NCBI RefSeq assembly: GCF_007565055.1
Contig: NC_044563.1
Location: forward strand, 96,805,489 to 96,869,488
Direction: 5' to 3'
Source of the DNA: Rhinopithecus roxellana
Taxonomy: Eukaryota > Chordata > Mammalia > Primates > Cercopithecidae
DNA length: 64,000 nucleotides
The translations under genes were made by a program, and so were the position numbers. The notes under the pieces were generated by a model. The model worked only from the letters and a program-made list of their open reading frames with translations, had not been told where the DNA came from and made no database searches. Of the stretch, positions 36,473 to 63,757 are shown in pieces; the stretch's first letter is position 1, and each line of letters begins with the position of its first letter.

Positions 36473-36570
36473 CGCCATACTCATCCGCGGGAACGCTCCC
36501 TCCACCAGCCAAAGGCGGGGCCTCTGAGAGCACTCCCGCCACACAGCGCGAATTGAGCCTCCGGGCTTCC
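36473..36570 (-). other. Candidate divergent first exon (minus strand)
   Basis: On the minus strand, ATGAGTATGGCG is followed by GTGAGCG, a near-consensus 5' splice site (donor GT at 36472-36471). It sits just outside the inverted ZNF143 pair, where a divergent transcript would start. In human, long SOX6 transcripts start beside C11orf58 on the opposite strand. No transcript evidence is available here. Confidence 0.3.
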
Positions 36571-36649
36571 TGGGAATTGTAGTTTTAGTCACCGACACAT
36601 TTTTGTTATTCGGGCCAGTATGCGGTGAATCAGAAAACTACAATTCCCA
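36571..36649. promoter_or_regulatory. Inverted pair of ZNF143/THAP11-type sites
   Basis: TGGGAATTGTAGTTTT (36571-36586) is the exact reverse complement of AAAACTACAATTCCCA (36634-36649), 47 bp apart. ACTACAATTCCCA is the well-known promoter motif bound by ZNF143 and THAP11. Opposed copies fit transcription in both directions. Confidence 0.75.
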
Positions 36650-36826
36650 AAGTGCCCCGGGGCGGCGAGGGGCCGCAACGGTGACGACTGTCGCAGAGAA
36701 GGCCCGGAGGGGCTCTGCGTTCTGGAGTGGCGCTGCTTGGGCCGGTGGTGGATTGCAGGCTGCTCGTGTTGCGGCTGGGGAGAGCGGCTAGAGGGTTCGG
36801 CATTTTTCGTCGGGATCCCTGCAAGG

Positions 36827-54022
<17,196 letters not shown>

Positions 54023-54237
54023 CTCCCAAACACTTAGTCTTTGTATTAAAAGTAAGCCTTATTGTTATAATGCACAGTGGAGGACTGCTTATAGAGCACA
54101 GACCTTTGTATTATAATTTTTAAAAAGGCCCTTTTAAATAATTACAAGGAGTGTTTGCTTTCAAATGCCATGGGTTACACTTTTATGGGCATGACTATAA
54201 CCATTTTTGTAAAGAGTAAGAGTTGTATAAAATAAGA

Positions 54238-54243
54238 AATAAA
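54238..54243 (+). terminator. Proximal poly(A) signal AATAAA
   Basis: Canonical hexamer 216 bp after the stop, in GAAATAAATACAGT context. Confidence 0.7.
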
Positions 54244-54795
54244 TACAGTACTCAACTTACTTTCATATTAGCATCATCAGCCCTCTAATTCACCATATGG
54301 GGGAAACGCTTTTTGTTTGTGATAGCTATTTTATCATTTCCTTCATATTTTTCTCTTATAAAAATGTATTTGATACTGTGATATGTTCATGAAAAGTATT
54401 CTTTAATTATTCTTTGTTATAGTAGAGCTGTTCATCATGGAAATTTATGCCAGTCACAATCTAAATTAATTTTGGCAAAAGATTGGGTACTTAGTTTCCT
54501 GTTACTGAGTTAGCTCTACTCTTTTGGACCAAAGCAACATGAGAGCAAGTACTTTTCACACTTGTTAAGATGGGAGTTATAACTGTCATACATTTGGAAT
54601 ATTATGATCCCAAGTAGTCTTTTTATAATTTAGATTATATCGTATGTTAGATTTTTGATAAGATTTGGCCAATTTTTACAGAAAAAATGATTTCTCTGAT
54701 CATTTAGTTCTATCTATTTAGAAATATGTAAAACTGGATTTTTTTTTTTTTTTTAAGTAACATGTGACCAAAGTTAATTTTGTCCCAAAGGTCTA

Positions 54796-54801
54796 AATAA
54801 A
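54796..54801 (+). terminator. Distal poly(A) signal AATAAA
   Basis: Canonical hexamer in GTCTAAATAAAGAGC, with a GT-rich stretch downstream (TTTGGCTGTGATACC). It would give a 3' UTR of about 0.8 kb. Confidence 0.65.
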
Positions 54802-55176
54802 GAGCAGTTTCCCATATTTGGCTGTGATACCTTTATCCTCATTATCTACAAATGAGGAGCAGACTTACTGATAAGCTGAAACAAGAAATTCTCTTCATTT
54901 TATCCCAGTGCTATTTTATTGATTAATTACTAAAATATTACTTTCTAATTTTGTTGCTGTTTCTGTTGGTGTAAGATTAGAATCATCTTACTGCTATTAG
55001 GTGGTTGATTTGTACAGCTGATTAACACAAATTGCATTATGAGCTAGTAAATGGATCTTTGGATAATTGGGTCCAAATTCTTAATGTTTATAAGTAACAA
55101 GTTCAAAGGCTTTAGTCCCACCTGTTTGTGAGCCGAACTGTTGTACATCTAGATACTTAAAGGATATATTTGGAGT
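54802..55176. other. Downstream flank of C11orf58
   Basis: Unique AT-rich DNA. No gene recognised. Confidence 0.4.
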
Positions 55177-55192
55177 GAGTGTTGGAATTTTT

Positions 55193-55493
55193 TTTTTCTT
55201 TTTTTTTTTGAGACAGTGTCTCACTCTGTCACCCAGGTTGGAGTGCAGTGGCGTGATCTCAGCTAACTGCAACCTCCGCCTCCTGGGTTCAAGCGATTCT
55301 CCTGCCTCAGCCTCCCGAGTAGCTAGGACTACAGGCATGTGCCACTATGCCTGGCTATTTTTTTGTATTTTTAGTAGAGATGGGGTTTCATGATGTTAGT
55401 CAGGATGGTCTCAATCTTGTGACCTTGTGATCCACCCGCCTCGGCCTCCCAAAGTGCTGGGATTACAGGTGTGAGCCACTGCGCCCAGCCTTG
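55193..55493 (-). mobile_element. AluS SINE, antisense
   Basis: 16-bp duplication GAGTGTTGGAATTTTT at 55177-55192 and 55494-55509. Confidence 0.95.
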
Positions 55494-55549
55494 GAGTGTT
55501 GGAATTTTTAAAAATTATTGTTATGTCACTTTGAAATTTAGAATGTGTT

Positions 55550-55853
55550 GCCAGGTGCGGTGGCTCATGCCTATAATCCCAGCACTTTGGGAGGCCGAGG
55601 CAGGTGGATAACCTGAGGTCAGGAGACCAGCCTGACCAACATGGAGAAACCCCATCTCTACTAAAAATACAAAATTAGCTGGGCGTGGTGTTGCAAGCCT
55701 GTAATCCCAGCTACTCCGGAGGCTGAGGCAGGAGAATCACTTGAACCCTGGAAGCAGAGGTTGCAGTGAGCCAAGATTGCACCATTGCACTCCAGCCTGG
55801 GCAACAAGAACAAAACTCCATCTCAAAAAATAAATAAATAAATTAAATAAAAT
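55550..55853 (+). mobile_element. AluS SINE
   Basis: Flanked by AATTTAGAATGYGTT (55535-55549, 55854-55868). It forms an inverted pair with the previous Alu about 56 bp away. Confidence 0.95.
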
Positions 55854-55868
55854 AATTTAGAATGCGTT

Positions 55869-57474
55869 AAAGAAATTTAGCAAGTAGCAAGTAAAACAGG
55901 TGATTTCTGGTTGGTAGACTATATCTTACAGTATATTTCATGTTTCAGACCCCAAAGTTGTTGCCTTGTTTTTTTTTTTAATTTCTCACATTTTTCAAAA
56001 ATAGATGCTATCCTCTATAGTAAAATATTGAATCACTTGATGGTAGACAATACATATGACATTTAACAAATACTTAGTTTGAAAAAGTTTGGCTTTATTC
56101 AACTATTTTAGTTTGCCCTCCGATTTTCAAATGTCTGTGGGATTGCTTATAACTAAGAAAGTGAAGATTGATTTTTACTTAAGAATGTGATAGAGATGAG
56201 TTTTATGGTTTTTAAAAGTATTTTCATCAGTTCATTATTTAAATGTTGGGTTGTTGAGATGGTCTTGTTTCTGATAAGTAAATAGGAGCACCTTGTTTTA
56301 AAATAACTACAAGACTTTCTGCATCTCCTTATAGAGAAATCCAGATTTCAATTAATTCATGTATTGGGTGTTAAAAAAAATTCAGGGTTAGAGTAAATTT
56401 AGGTAGGTTGGTCCATGTGGCCTGGTTTCCTAGCACCTATTAAACATAATGCTATCTTTTAAGCATGAACATGTGGGTTTTTAAAATCAAACTGGAACAA
56501 AATTAGAAGACAACTGATGTCATGCTGTCTTGGTATCCATACTAAAAAAGTATCAGGAAAATAGATTATTTTTGTGCCATGAAACACTATTCAGTGGAAA
56601 GTTTAATGGCAACTGTTCCATATCATTCATAATTTAATACCTGAAATGTACTTTTAAATGTTTGCCTTATATCCAAGTGTTTACTTGTACCCATAACCTA
56701 ACAGTCTATTGAAAAGAATGTTTTCGGATACAGATTGCAATGTTGTTTGTATTCATAGGCAAAAGTCCTCTTCTCTAGTATAATTTTTTAAATCTGAGAG
56801 AATTGAAGGTACAGAAAAAAAGTCTGGAGTGCCTGAACCATAGTTTGAGAGCACAAAGTTCACATTCTTTGAGTAAATTTGGGGGAAAGAAATTTCAGCT
56901 ACCTGGTTAGCTTCAGTGACTACTTACACACAGGGCTTTGGTTCCATTACTTGTTCCATCACAACCACATCCTATATACTTGCAATATCCAAAACATCTT
57001 CTAAAATCACTCAATAAAAAAATTCCCTTCTAACCAACTCCTCCTTTATACCTGCTCTATGTTAGGGCGCAGTCTGTTTCCACCTCCTTTGTAAGTCCTA
57101 TCTCAGCTTCCTGATCTATCAATTCAGTATCGTGATTGTTAACCCAAACGACTTCCTGGAAAATTCCCAGCCCTGGATGTATCCAAGCCCTCCTACCCTC
57201 ACCAGTTATTTCTGGAGAAAGATCACCAAATGTATAAATCCGTATTAGTAAAAATTGGTTTTAACTGACCTCAGCACTGCCCATTACCCTTATTTTCTCT
57301 AGTCAGCTCTCCGTTCTTACTATGTAAAACTTCTACTCTGAAACTTGTTACCCTCTTTTTTTCCTTCACTCTTAACATGTCCTTGCCTTCTCTCTTACAT
57401 AAAAATAGAAACCTTCAGGCACAAATTCCCTGAACTTCACTTACTAAATCCACAGCCATGGACAAGTGTTCTGT
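55869..57474. other. Intergenic DNA, little recognised
   Basis: AT-rich unique DNA to about 56930, then a pyrimidine-rich stretch with short old-LINE-like phrases that I cannot assign. Confidence 0.4.
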
Positions 57475-57672
57475 GCTCTAGGTTGTGACATCCCAACTCC
57501 ACCACAGGGCTAAACTCGGTGACCTTGAGCATAGGTTGATCTCTCTGGGTCTCCTTTCTGGGTAAGTAAAATGAGGATAGTAACAGTAACCCCCTTGCAT
57601 AGTTATTATGAGACTTAGGTAAAATGAGCAAAAGGCTTAGTACATGGATAAGTGATCAATAAGTGCTGGCTC
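57475..57672 (+). mobile_element. MIR SINE
   Basis: CCAACTCCACCACAGGGC, GTGACCTTGAGCATAGGTTG, GTAAAATGAGGATAGTAACA and GTGATCAATAAGTGCTGGCT follow MIR. Confidence 0.85.
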
Positions 57673-57705
57673 CCGGTTCCCACCACCTCCGCTGCCGCCC
57701 CGAGA

Positions 57706-57975
57706 CAGGGTCCTGCTCTGTCACCCAAGCTGGAGTTCAGTGGCACGATCATGGTTCACTGCAGCTTTAACTTCAACGGGCTCAAGACCCTCCCACCTAA
57801 GCCTCCTGAGTAGCTGGGACCGCAAGTGTGTGCCATCACACCTGGCTAATTTTTTAATTTGTAGAGACTGGCTATGTTGCCCAGGTTGGTCTTGAACTCC
57901 TGGTCTCGAGCAGTCCTCCTGCCTCAGCCTCCCAAAGTGTTGGGATTACAGGTGTGAACCACCACACCCAGCCTA
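57706..57975 (-). mobile_element. AluJ SINE, antisense
   Basis: CCGAGACAGGGTCCTGCTCT to CACCACACCCAGCC. It lacks a T-run tail. Confidence 0.9.
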
Positions 57976-59040
57976 CTGTTGAATCTTTTAAACCTTGTGA
58001 ATGCAGTGCTTATTATCTTCCCTTGAATCTTCAATCTCTCCCTTAATCTGTGATCCTTTTCTTTCAGCATTTGTTCAAGTATTTCATATCTTTTTTAAAA
58101 AAAGAAGTTGCTCCTAGGTACCCCACCTATGTTGGGTGTAATTCTCTCATCTATATCTAATTTTAGAAACTTTTACTGCCTCTATGTCTTACTTCCATCC
58201 CCTCCCTCCTCAATCCACTCCAATGTGGCTTCTACCCACCCTTGACACAAGAGCACTGAAAACTCATCAAATCAATTATTGACATTTTCCTAAAACATAA
58301 GTACTTGTAAATTCTTCCCTTGACCTGCTAGCAGTACTTAGCATTGTTAACCAGTAGGATATACACGCTTCTGAGTACATGAAGGGGTTCCGTAGAGAAT
58401 TTCCCAATCCTGTACATCGATATGTATTTGTTCCTAAATTGGTCTGCCTTAAAACAACTACCTCTTATTTCGCAGCCTTTCTCCCACTAGAGGAAAGGCA
58501 ATACCTCTCAGCCATGCCACACCTACTGTGTCTAATTGTCCCAGAGAGTAAAATATTTCATGGGTCCAAACAAAGGGACAATTTGAAACATTCGTGTTTA
58601 TGTTGAGGCCTGAATGACTCCCTTTGCAAGTCAGATGGTTTCTGTCATCTGTCAGATGCCCTCAATGAAACTATCAGACAAGTGAATTGTCAGCTAATTT
58701 ATTAAAAATAAATTTTGATGAAAGATCACTGATTTTTGGCCTAAGAATTCGGAAGATTGGCATTTCTAAAACCTATTACTGACTTTTTATCATGTGAGCA
58801 AAGTTTCTCAGTGCTTTCATTCATACAAATAGAAAATGGACGTTTTCTACTTTAGGAACTCCAATTATGTGCATGTGTCATTTCCTATCTCTACGTTATT
58901 TTTCTTTATAATTCCTGTTCCTTATTCCCCTTATGATTCAAACACTGTATACCCCATCATTCCCATTTTCATTTTTGTGATTATTTTTTAATTTCCTGAG
59001 TCTGCCAGCTCACATTTCATTATATCTTCCTTTTTTCTTT
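57976..59040. other. Intergenic DNA, possible old LINE pieces
   Basis: CAATCCACTCCAATGTGGCT and GCACTGAAAACTCATCAAAT around 58210-58350 resemble an ancient LINE coding region. The rest is unassigned. Confidence 0.4.
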
Positions 59041-59292
59041 TCTTTTTGAGACACAGTTTCACGCTTGTCGCTCAGGCTGGAGGGCAGTGGCACCATCTCA
59101 GCTCACTGTAACCTCTGCCTCCCAGGTGCAAGTGATTCTCCTGCTTCAGCCTCCCAAGTGGCTGGGATTACAGGCGCACGCCACCACACCCGGCTAATTT
59201 TTGTATTATTAGTAGAGATGGGGTTTCTCCATGTTGGCCAGGCTGGTCTCAAACTCCTGGCCTCAAGTGATCTGCCTGCTTCGGCCTCCTCT
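59041..59292 (-). mobile_element. AluS SINE, antisense, cut at its 5' end
   Basis: Runs normally until CTTCGGCCTCCT and then stops abruptly. The last roughly 45 bp (AAGTGCTGGGATTACAGG and beyond) are missing. The break is next to the inverted L1 copy. Confidence 0.92.
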
Positions 59293-59334
59293 GATATTGC
59301 TTAAGCTGCAATATTAGATCATAGTATAGTAATA

Positions 59335-59487
59335 GAATCTATTACTTCCTACTGCTGTAGAATGCCACCTTTGTCATAAATCAAATATATCTGTGTGCAA
59401 ATCTATTTGTGGGCTGTTTTTTTCTACTTATATTGTCTATTTGTCTAGTGTGCCAATATCATGATTTTAATTACTGGAGCTTCATAG
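59335..59487 (-). mobile_element. Inverted copy of an L1M segment
   Basis: From GAATCTATTACTTCC to GGAGCTTCATAG this is the reverse complement of 62511-62664, with one substitution and two small indels. Similarity stops sharply at both ends. Confidence 0.88.
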
Positions 59488-59518
59488 GCCTTTCCTGTCT
59501 GGAGTATTATCCTTAAGC

Positions 59519-59750
59519 TCATGGTTCTGAGCCAGAAATAATTTTGTGATCCACCCACTTTCCCTGCCTTGGCCAGGGAACATTAGCAATGTTGGGAGAT
59601 ATTTCTGTTTGTGACAGCTGGGAGGCACTACTAGTATCTAGTGGGTAGACACCAGGGATGCTGCTAACCATCCTTTGATGCACAGGACAGCCCCACACAG
59701 CAAGAATTATCTGGCCCAAATGTCAATAATGTTGAGAATGAGAAACCCGC
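59519..59750 (-). mobile_element. MER20 hAT-Charlie MITE
   Basis: Read on the plus strand: GAACATTAGCAATGTTGGGA, CATCCTTTGATGCACAGGAC, GAATTATCTGGCCCAAATGT, then TGAGAATGAGAAACCC. This is MER20 reversed. Confidence 0.87.
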
Positions 59751-60230
59751 CCTTAAACTCAGGTAAGATGGGCTTCTGCCTCAGGGGCCCATGCTTTAGA
59801 GGGCCCTGCATATCAAGAACACATGCATATTGATCCAAGAGCATGTGGGTCCCTCGGTCACTCAGGACCTGGCACTTAGGACAGGCATAGTGCAGCCTAT
59901 AACTTTAAACATTTAACCTTGTGACTAGGAAAAATCTCCACATCTTTTGTCCTATGTTCTTGAAACAAAAGGTGACTGTCCAAATTCCAAGAAGGTTTAT
60001 GGGTTTTGCCACTGCTGATGTCAGAAACAGACATTGCTTCAGAGTACAGGAGAATTTGAGTGGGAGAAGCATTTCGGTAAGAGAAAAGACTAATTGATTT
60101 GTCAAATCTTTCTCACAATGGTGTAATGGATTCTTGCATAATGGAGAGTAAAAAGGGCTAACATTCAAATAATTGAGGGACTCCTGAAAGAGAGAAAAGA
60201 GTATAAAGGAAATCAATTTGAAGAAAAATG
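59751..60230. other. Intergenic DNA, nothing recognised
   Basis: Unique sequence. Confidence 0.4.
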
Positions 60231-60231
60231 T

Positions 60232-60346
60232 TAAGAGACAGAGTCTTACTATGTTGCTCAGGCTAGATTCAACCTCCTAGGCTCAAGTAATCCTCCTGCG
60301 TCAGCAAAATACCTGGAACTACAGGCATGTGCCACCATGCCTGGCT
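60232..60346 (-). mobile_element. Alu monomer fragment, antisense
   Basis: AGAGACAGAGTCTTACTATG to CCACCATGCCTGGCTG, one arm only. Confidence 0.78.
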
Positions 60347-60472
60347 GAAAATCAAATTTTAAAAGAGAATATGGATGATAATATTTCAAAACTGACAAAA
60401 AATGTCCCACCCACAGGTTTGAGAATCCCTACAAAACCTAAACAGCATAAAGACAAGGAAAACCACACCTAG

Positions 60473-60783
60473 GTGAGGGAAGGTGGTTCATGCCTATTAT
60501 ACCAGCACTTTGGGAGGCTGACAGGAGAGGACTGCTTGTAGCCAGAAGTTCAAGACCAACCTGGGCAACATAGCAAGACTCTGTCTCTACAAAAAAAATT
60601 TTAAAATTAGCCAAGTGTAGTGGTGCATGCCCATAGTCCCGCTACCCAGGAGACTGAGGCAGGAGGATCTCTTGAGCCCAGGAGTTCAAGGATGCAGTGA
60701 GCTATGATCGTGCCACTGCACTCTAGCTTGGTGACAGAACGAGACTCTGTCTCAAAAACAACAAGAAAACAACACAACAAAGA
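60473..60783 (+). mobile_element. AluJ/S SINE
   Basis: AAAACCACACCTAGG and AAAATCACACCTAGG flank a dimeric Alu, starting TGAGGGAAGGTGGTTCATGC. Confidence 0.9.
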
Positions 60784-60901
60784 AAAATCACACCTAGGCA
60801 TATTAGAGGAAAAATGCCATGAACCAAAGACAAGAAGAAAAATAAATGCAGAGAAAAAAGATGCATTACAATTAAGGGAACAAAAACAGGACAACTGACT
60901 T

Positions 60902-61206
60902 TTTTTTTTTTTTTTTTTTTTTTTGAGACAGAGCCTTGCTCTGTCACCCAGGCTGCAGCACAGTGGCGTGATCATGGTTTACTGCAACCCTGATCTTCAA
61001 GGCTCAAGCAATCCTCCCACCTCAGCCCCGAGTACTTGGGACCATAGACAAATGTCACCATGCCCGGTTAATGTTTTAGATTTTTTTGTAGAGACTGGGT
61101 CTCACTTTATTACCCAGGCTGGTCTCGCACCCCTGGGCTCAAGTGATCCACCTGCCTCAGCTTCCCAAAGTGCTGGGATTACAGGTGTCAGCCACCATGC
61201 CCAGCC
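60902..61206 (-). mobile_element. AluJ/S SINE, antisense
   Basis: Perfect 14-bp duplication AGGACAACTGACTT at 60888-60901 and 61207-61220, despite a diverged body. Confidence 0.95.
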
Positions 61207-61250
61207 AGGACAACTGACTTCTGAACAGAAGCAAAGGAAGCCAGAAACTT

Positions 61251-61303
61251 CCTGGGTGACAGAGCCAGACCCCCATCTCTAAATAAATAAAATAAAAATA
61301 AAA
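61251..61303 (+). repeat. Orphan Alu tail copied from 62177-62229
   Basis: CCTGGGTGACAGAG to the AAATAAATAAAATAAAAATA tail without any Alu body. It matches 62177-62229 over 53 bp with about three differences, including the irregular tail. Confidence 0.8.
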
Positions 61304-61400
61304 TGTAGTGATACCTTCAAAGCACTGAAAAAAAAAATTACAATAACCACCAACTCAGAGTCCTATACCCAGTGAAAATATTCTTCAAGAATAAAAGCAA

Positions 61401-62057
61401 AGAAATTTGTGTTGGCCAACCTATTCAGGACTTACGATCATTGAGAGAAGGAAAGCACACGAGGAGAGTCCTACATTCAACCCAGATTTCTTCCTTAGGC
61501 CACTTCCAAACCACTGCAAAGGAAACAAGTCCAAACTGAAGTGGCAACAATCTCACTGGGCAGAAGAAACAGAGATCAGCATTAAGGGCTGTCGAGGTGA
61601 CTGGGATTTGAAGGAAACAGTACTGGAGATGAAGGAACTCTAGAGCCCCAGAAATCTGTACAAAGATACCCACTTGGGTGCTTGGCTGACTGCTAGGCAT
61701 ATGAACAGGGTGCAACTATGGGAGTCTATCAAAGAACAGCTGCTTGGAGTCAAATCGCTGCTGAGCAGCTTCTTGGGCTCTCAGCTGCAGCTTTTGGGCT
61801 AGACAATCCACCTGAGGAGAAAAGTGGCGTCAAATGCTGAGGTCACACCCCCTACCTTTCTTCCTTTCCTCTGGATCTTGGCTCCACAAATTTTTAATGT
61901 GTTGACAGCAGTGCTTCAAATGCTCTCCAATGCTTCAAATATGGTTTTTAAATCTTAGCCTACTTTTCTCCTTGTTCTCAGTGGAAAAGTTGGTTCAAAG
62001 CATTCTTGTCCACCATTGATAAAAGCAGAATGCTTTTTTTCTATAATATATTTTGGA
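61401..62057. other. Intergenic DNA, nothing firmly recognised
   Basis: Slightly GC-richer unique sequence. GTGCTTCAAATGCTCTCCAA/TGCTTCAAAT is a small local repeat at 61912-61938. Confidence 0.4.
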
Positions 62058-62058
62058 G

Positions 62059-62229
62059 GCTGGGTATGGTGACTTGCAACTGTAATCCCTGCTACTTGAG
62101 AGGCTGTGGTGGGTGGATCCCTTGGGCCCCGGAGTTCGAGGTTGTAGGGAACTATGATCATGCTGCTGCACTGTAGCCTGGGTGACAGAGAGAGACCCCC
62201 ACCTCTAAATAAATAAAATAAAAATAAAA
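62059..62229 (+). mobile_element. Alu SINE with internal deletion
   Basis: GCTGGGTATGGTGACTTGCA joins early to right-arm sequence. ATATTTTGGAG before and ACATTTTGGAG after are its target duplication, so this copy is in its original place. Confidence 0.85.
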
Positions 62230-62249
62230 CATTTTGGAGAGAAAATTTT

Positions 62250-63255
62250 AAAAGCCTAAATAAATGAATGGATTAGGATTCCATGCTCATGGATTAGGAG
62301 ACTCAATATTGTAGAGATGCAGTTCACCCCAAAGTCATCTAAATGCAATGCAGCTCAGTTTTTTGAAATCCAATTGGAAGTAATGGGGAAGACTTAGCAA
62401 GTTGGCTCTGAAATTTATGAGGAAATGCAAAGACCAAAATTAACCAAGACACTTGTGAAGAATAAGAACAAGACAGATAGAAGCCTTGCTTTCCTGGGTA
62501 TCAAAACTTACTATGAAGCTCCAGTAATTAAAATATCATGATATTGGCACACTAGACAAATAGACAATAAAGTAGAAAAAAACAGCCCACAAATAGATTT
62601 GCACACATATATATTTGATTTATGACAAAGGTGGCATTCTACAGCAGTAGGAAGTAATAGATTCTTCAGTAAGCTAGATATCTATTTGGAAAAAATGAAA
62701 CCTGACACCCACTTCATACCTTACCTAAAAATCAATTCCAGGTAAACTGTAAATCTGTGAAAGACAAAACAATAATGACTTAAATATAGGACTTTTTTTT
62801 TTTTTTTTTGAGATGGAGTCTAGCTTCGTCGCCCAGGCTGGAGAGCAGTGGTGCAATCTTGGCTCACTGCAACCTCTGTCTCCCAGATTCAAGTGATTCT
62901 CCTGCCTCAGCCTCCCCAGTAGCTGGGATTACAGATGCCCACCATCACCTCTGGGTAATTTTTGTATTTTTCGTAGAGACAAGGTTTCACCACGTTGGTC
63001 AGGCTGGTCTTGAACTCCTGACCTCAGGTGATTTGCCTGCCTCGTCCTCCCAAAGTGCTGCTGGGATTACAGGCGTGAGCCACCATACCCAGACAGTAGA
63101 GGACTTTTAAACAGAACACAAAACCGCACAAACTATAAAGAGAAAATTTATCAACTCTACTACCTTAAAATTAGTAACGTCTATTCATCAAGATACCATG
63201 AAGAGAGTGGAAAAGCAAGCCACAGAGGGGAGAAGATATTTACATACAATCCCTA
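62250..63255 (+). mobile_element. Old L1 (L1M) ORF2 part
   Basis: CAATATTGTAGAGATGCAGT, AAACTTACTATGAAGCTCCA, GATTTATGACAAAGGTGGCA, ACAAACTATAAAGAGAAAAT and CATCAAGATACCATGAAGAG occur in L1 ORF2 order. It is split by an Alu and continues after the LTR-like block. Confidence 0.85.
62797..63098 (-). mobile_element. AluS SINE, antisense
   Basis: T-run, GAGATGGAGTCTAGCTTCGT to CATACCCAGAC. GAGGACTTTTA after it and AGGACTTTTT before it fit a target duplication. GCT is duplicated in GTGCTGCTGGGATTAC. Confidence 0.93.
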
Positions 63256-63259
63256 AGAG

Positions 63260-63755
63260 GTTGTGGGGCAGATACTTCCCACACTCCACCTCACATCCTC
63301 TCAGCCACGTTTTCCTCTGCTACGGCTATCACTGCTAATGGATGGCATCTTCACCCTCTGCCCCAGGGCTTCTCCGTGGCCCCAGTGTGGGGGTCATGTG
63401 GGAATCACTCACATGTGTATGTATGATCTGGAAAAGTGAGGGGCTTAATGCCCCATGGGGACCTCTTGGCCAATAGGGACCCTGAGCTAGAGGATATGAA
63501 AGAAAGGCTCCCTTCTTTCATATCTCGAGTGGATAATTTTGAGGTGCATTTTACGTGGCCCCTCAGAAGGAGGGTCTCAGTGAAACTGAATCCAAGTTTC
63601 CCATAACCGTGACCAGCTCTGGAGAAGCCACCCTTCGACTGGTTTCCTCTCCTTTCCTTTCCACTGTGATTCCCTAGGACATACCCAAATAAATGATCTG
63701 CCTGCAAGCCCTGGCCTCAGGCTCTGTTTTCTGGTGGTAACCCCACCTACCCTAG
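63260..63755 (+). mobile_element. Probable ERVL-type solo LTR inside the L1M
   Basis: About 0.5 kb of GC-richer DNA interrupts the L1. It begins near TGTGGGGCAGATACTTCC and ends near GGCTCTGTTTTCTGGTGGTA, a phrase like the end of ERVL-family LTRs. AATAAA lies at about 63689. I could not fix a target duplication or a subfamily. Confidence 0.5.
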
Positions 63756-63757
63756 AA

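Larger units (their letters stand above)
54023..54801 (+). other. C11orf58: C11orf58 3' untranslated region
   Basis: No frame continues. AT-rich with T-rich stretches, and free of Alu. It is bounded by two candidate poly(A) signals; the used end is not known from sequence alone. Confidence 0.75.
60350..61400 (+). mobile_element. Old L1 (L1M) ORF1 region, several times interrupted
   Basis: Diverged ORF1 phrases: CAAAACCTAAACAGCATAAA, AACCAAAGACAAGAAGAAAA, GACTTCTGAACAGAAGCAAA, GGAAGCCAGAAACTT, then ACCTTCAAAGCACTGAAAAA and CCTATACCCAGTGAAAATAT. Two Alus and a 53-bp copied segment lie inside. No reading frame survives. Confidence 0.72.

Noticed and set aside
35966..36572. A recognisable SOX6 coding exon upstream of C11orf58
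   Set aside because: I find no HMG-box or SOX6 protein sequence on the minus strand; only a non-coding candidate exon can be suggested.
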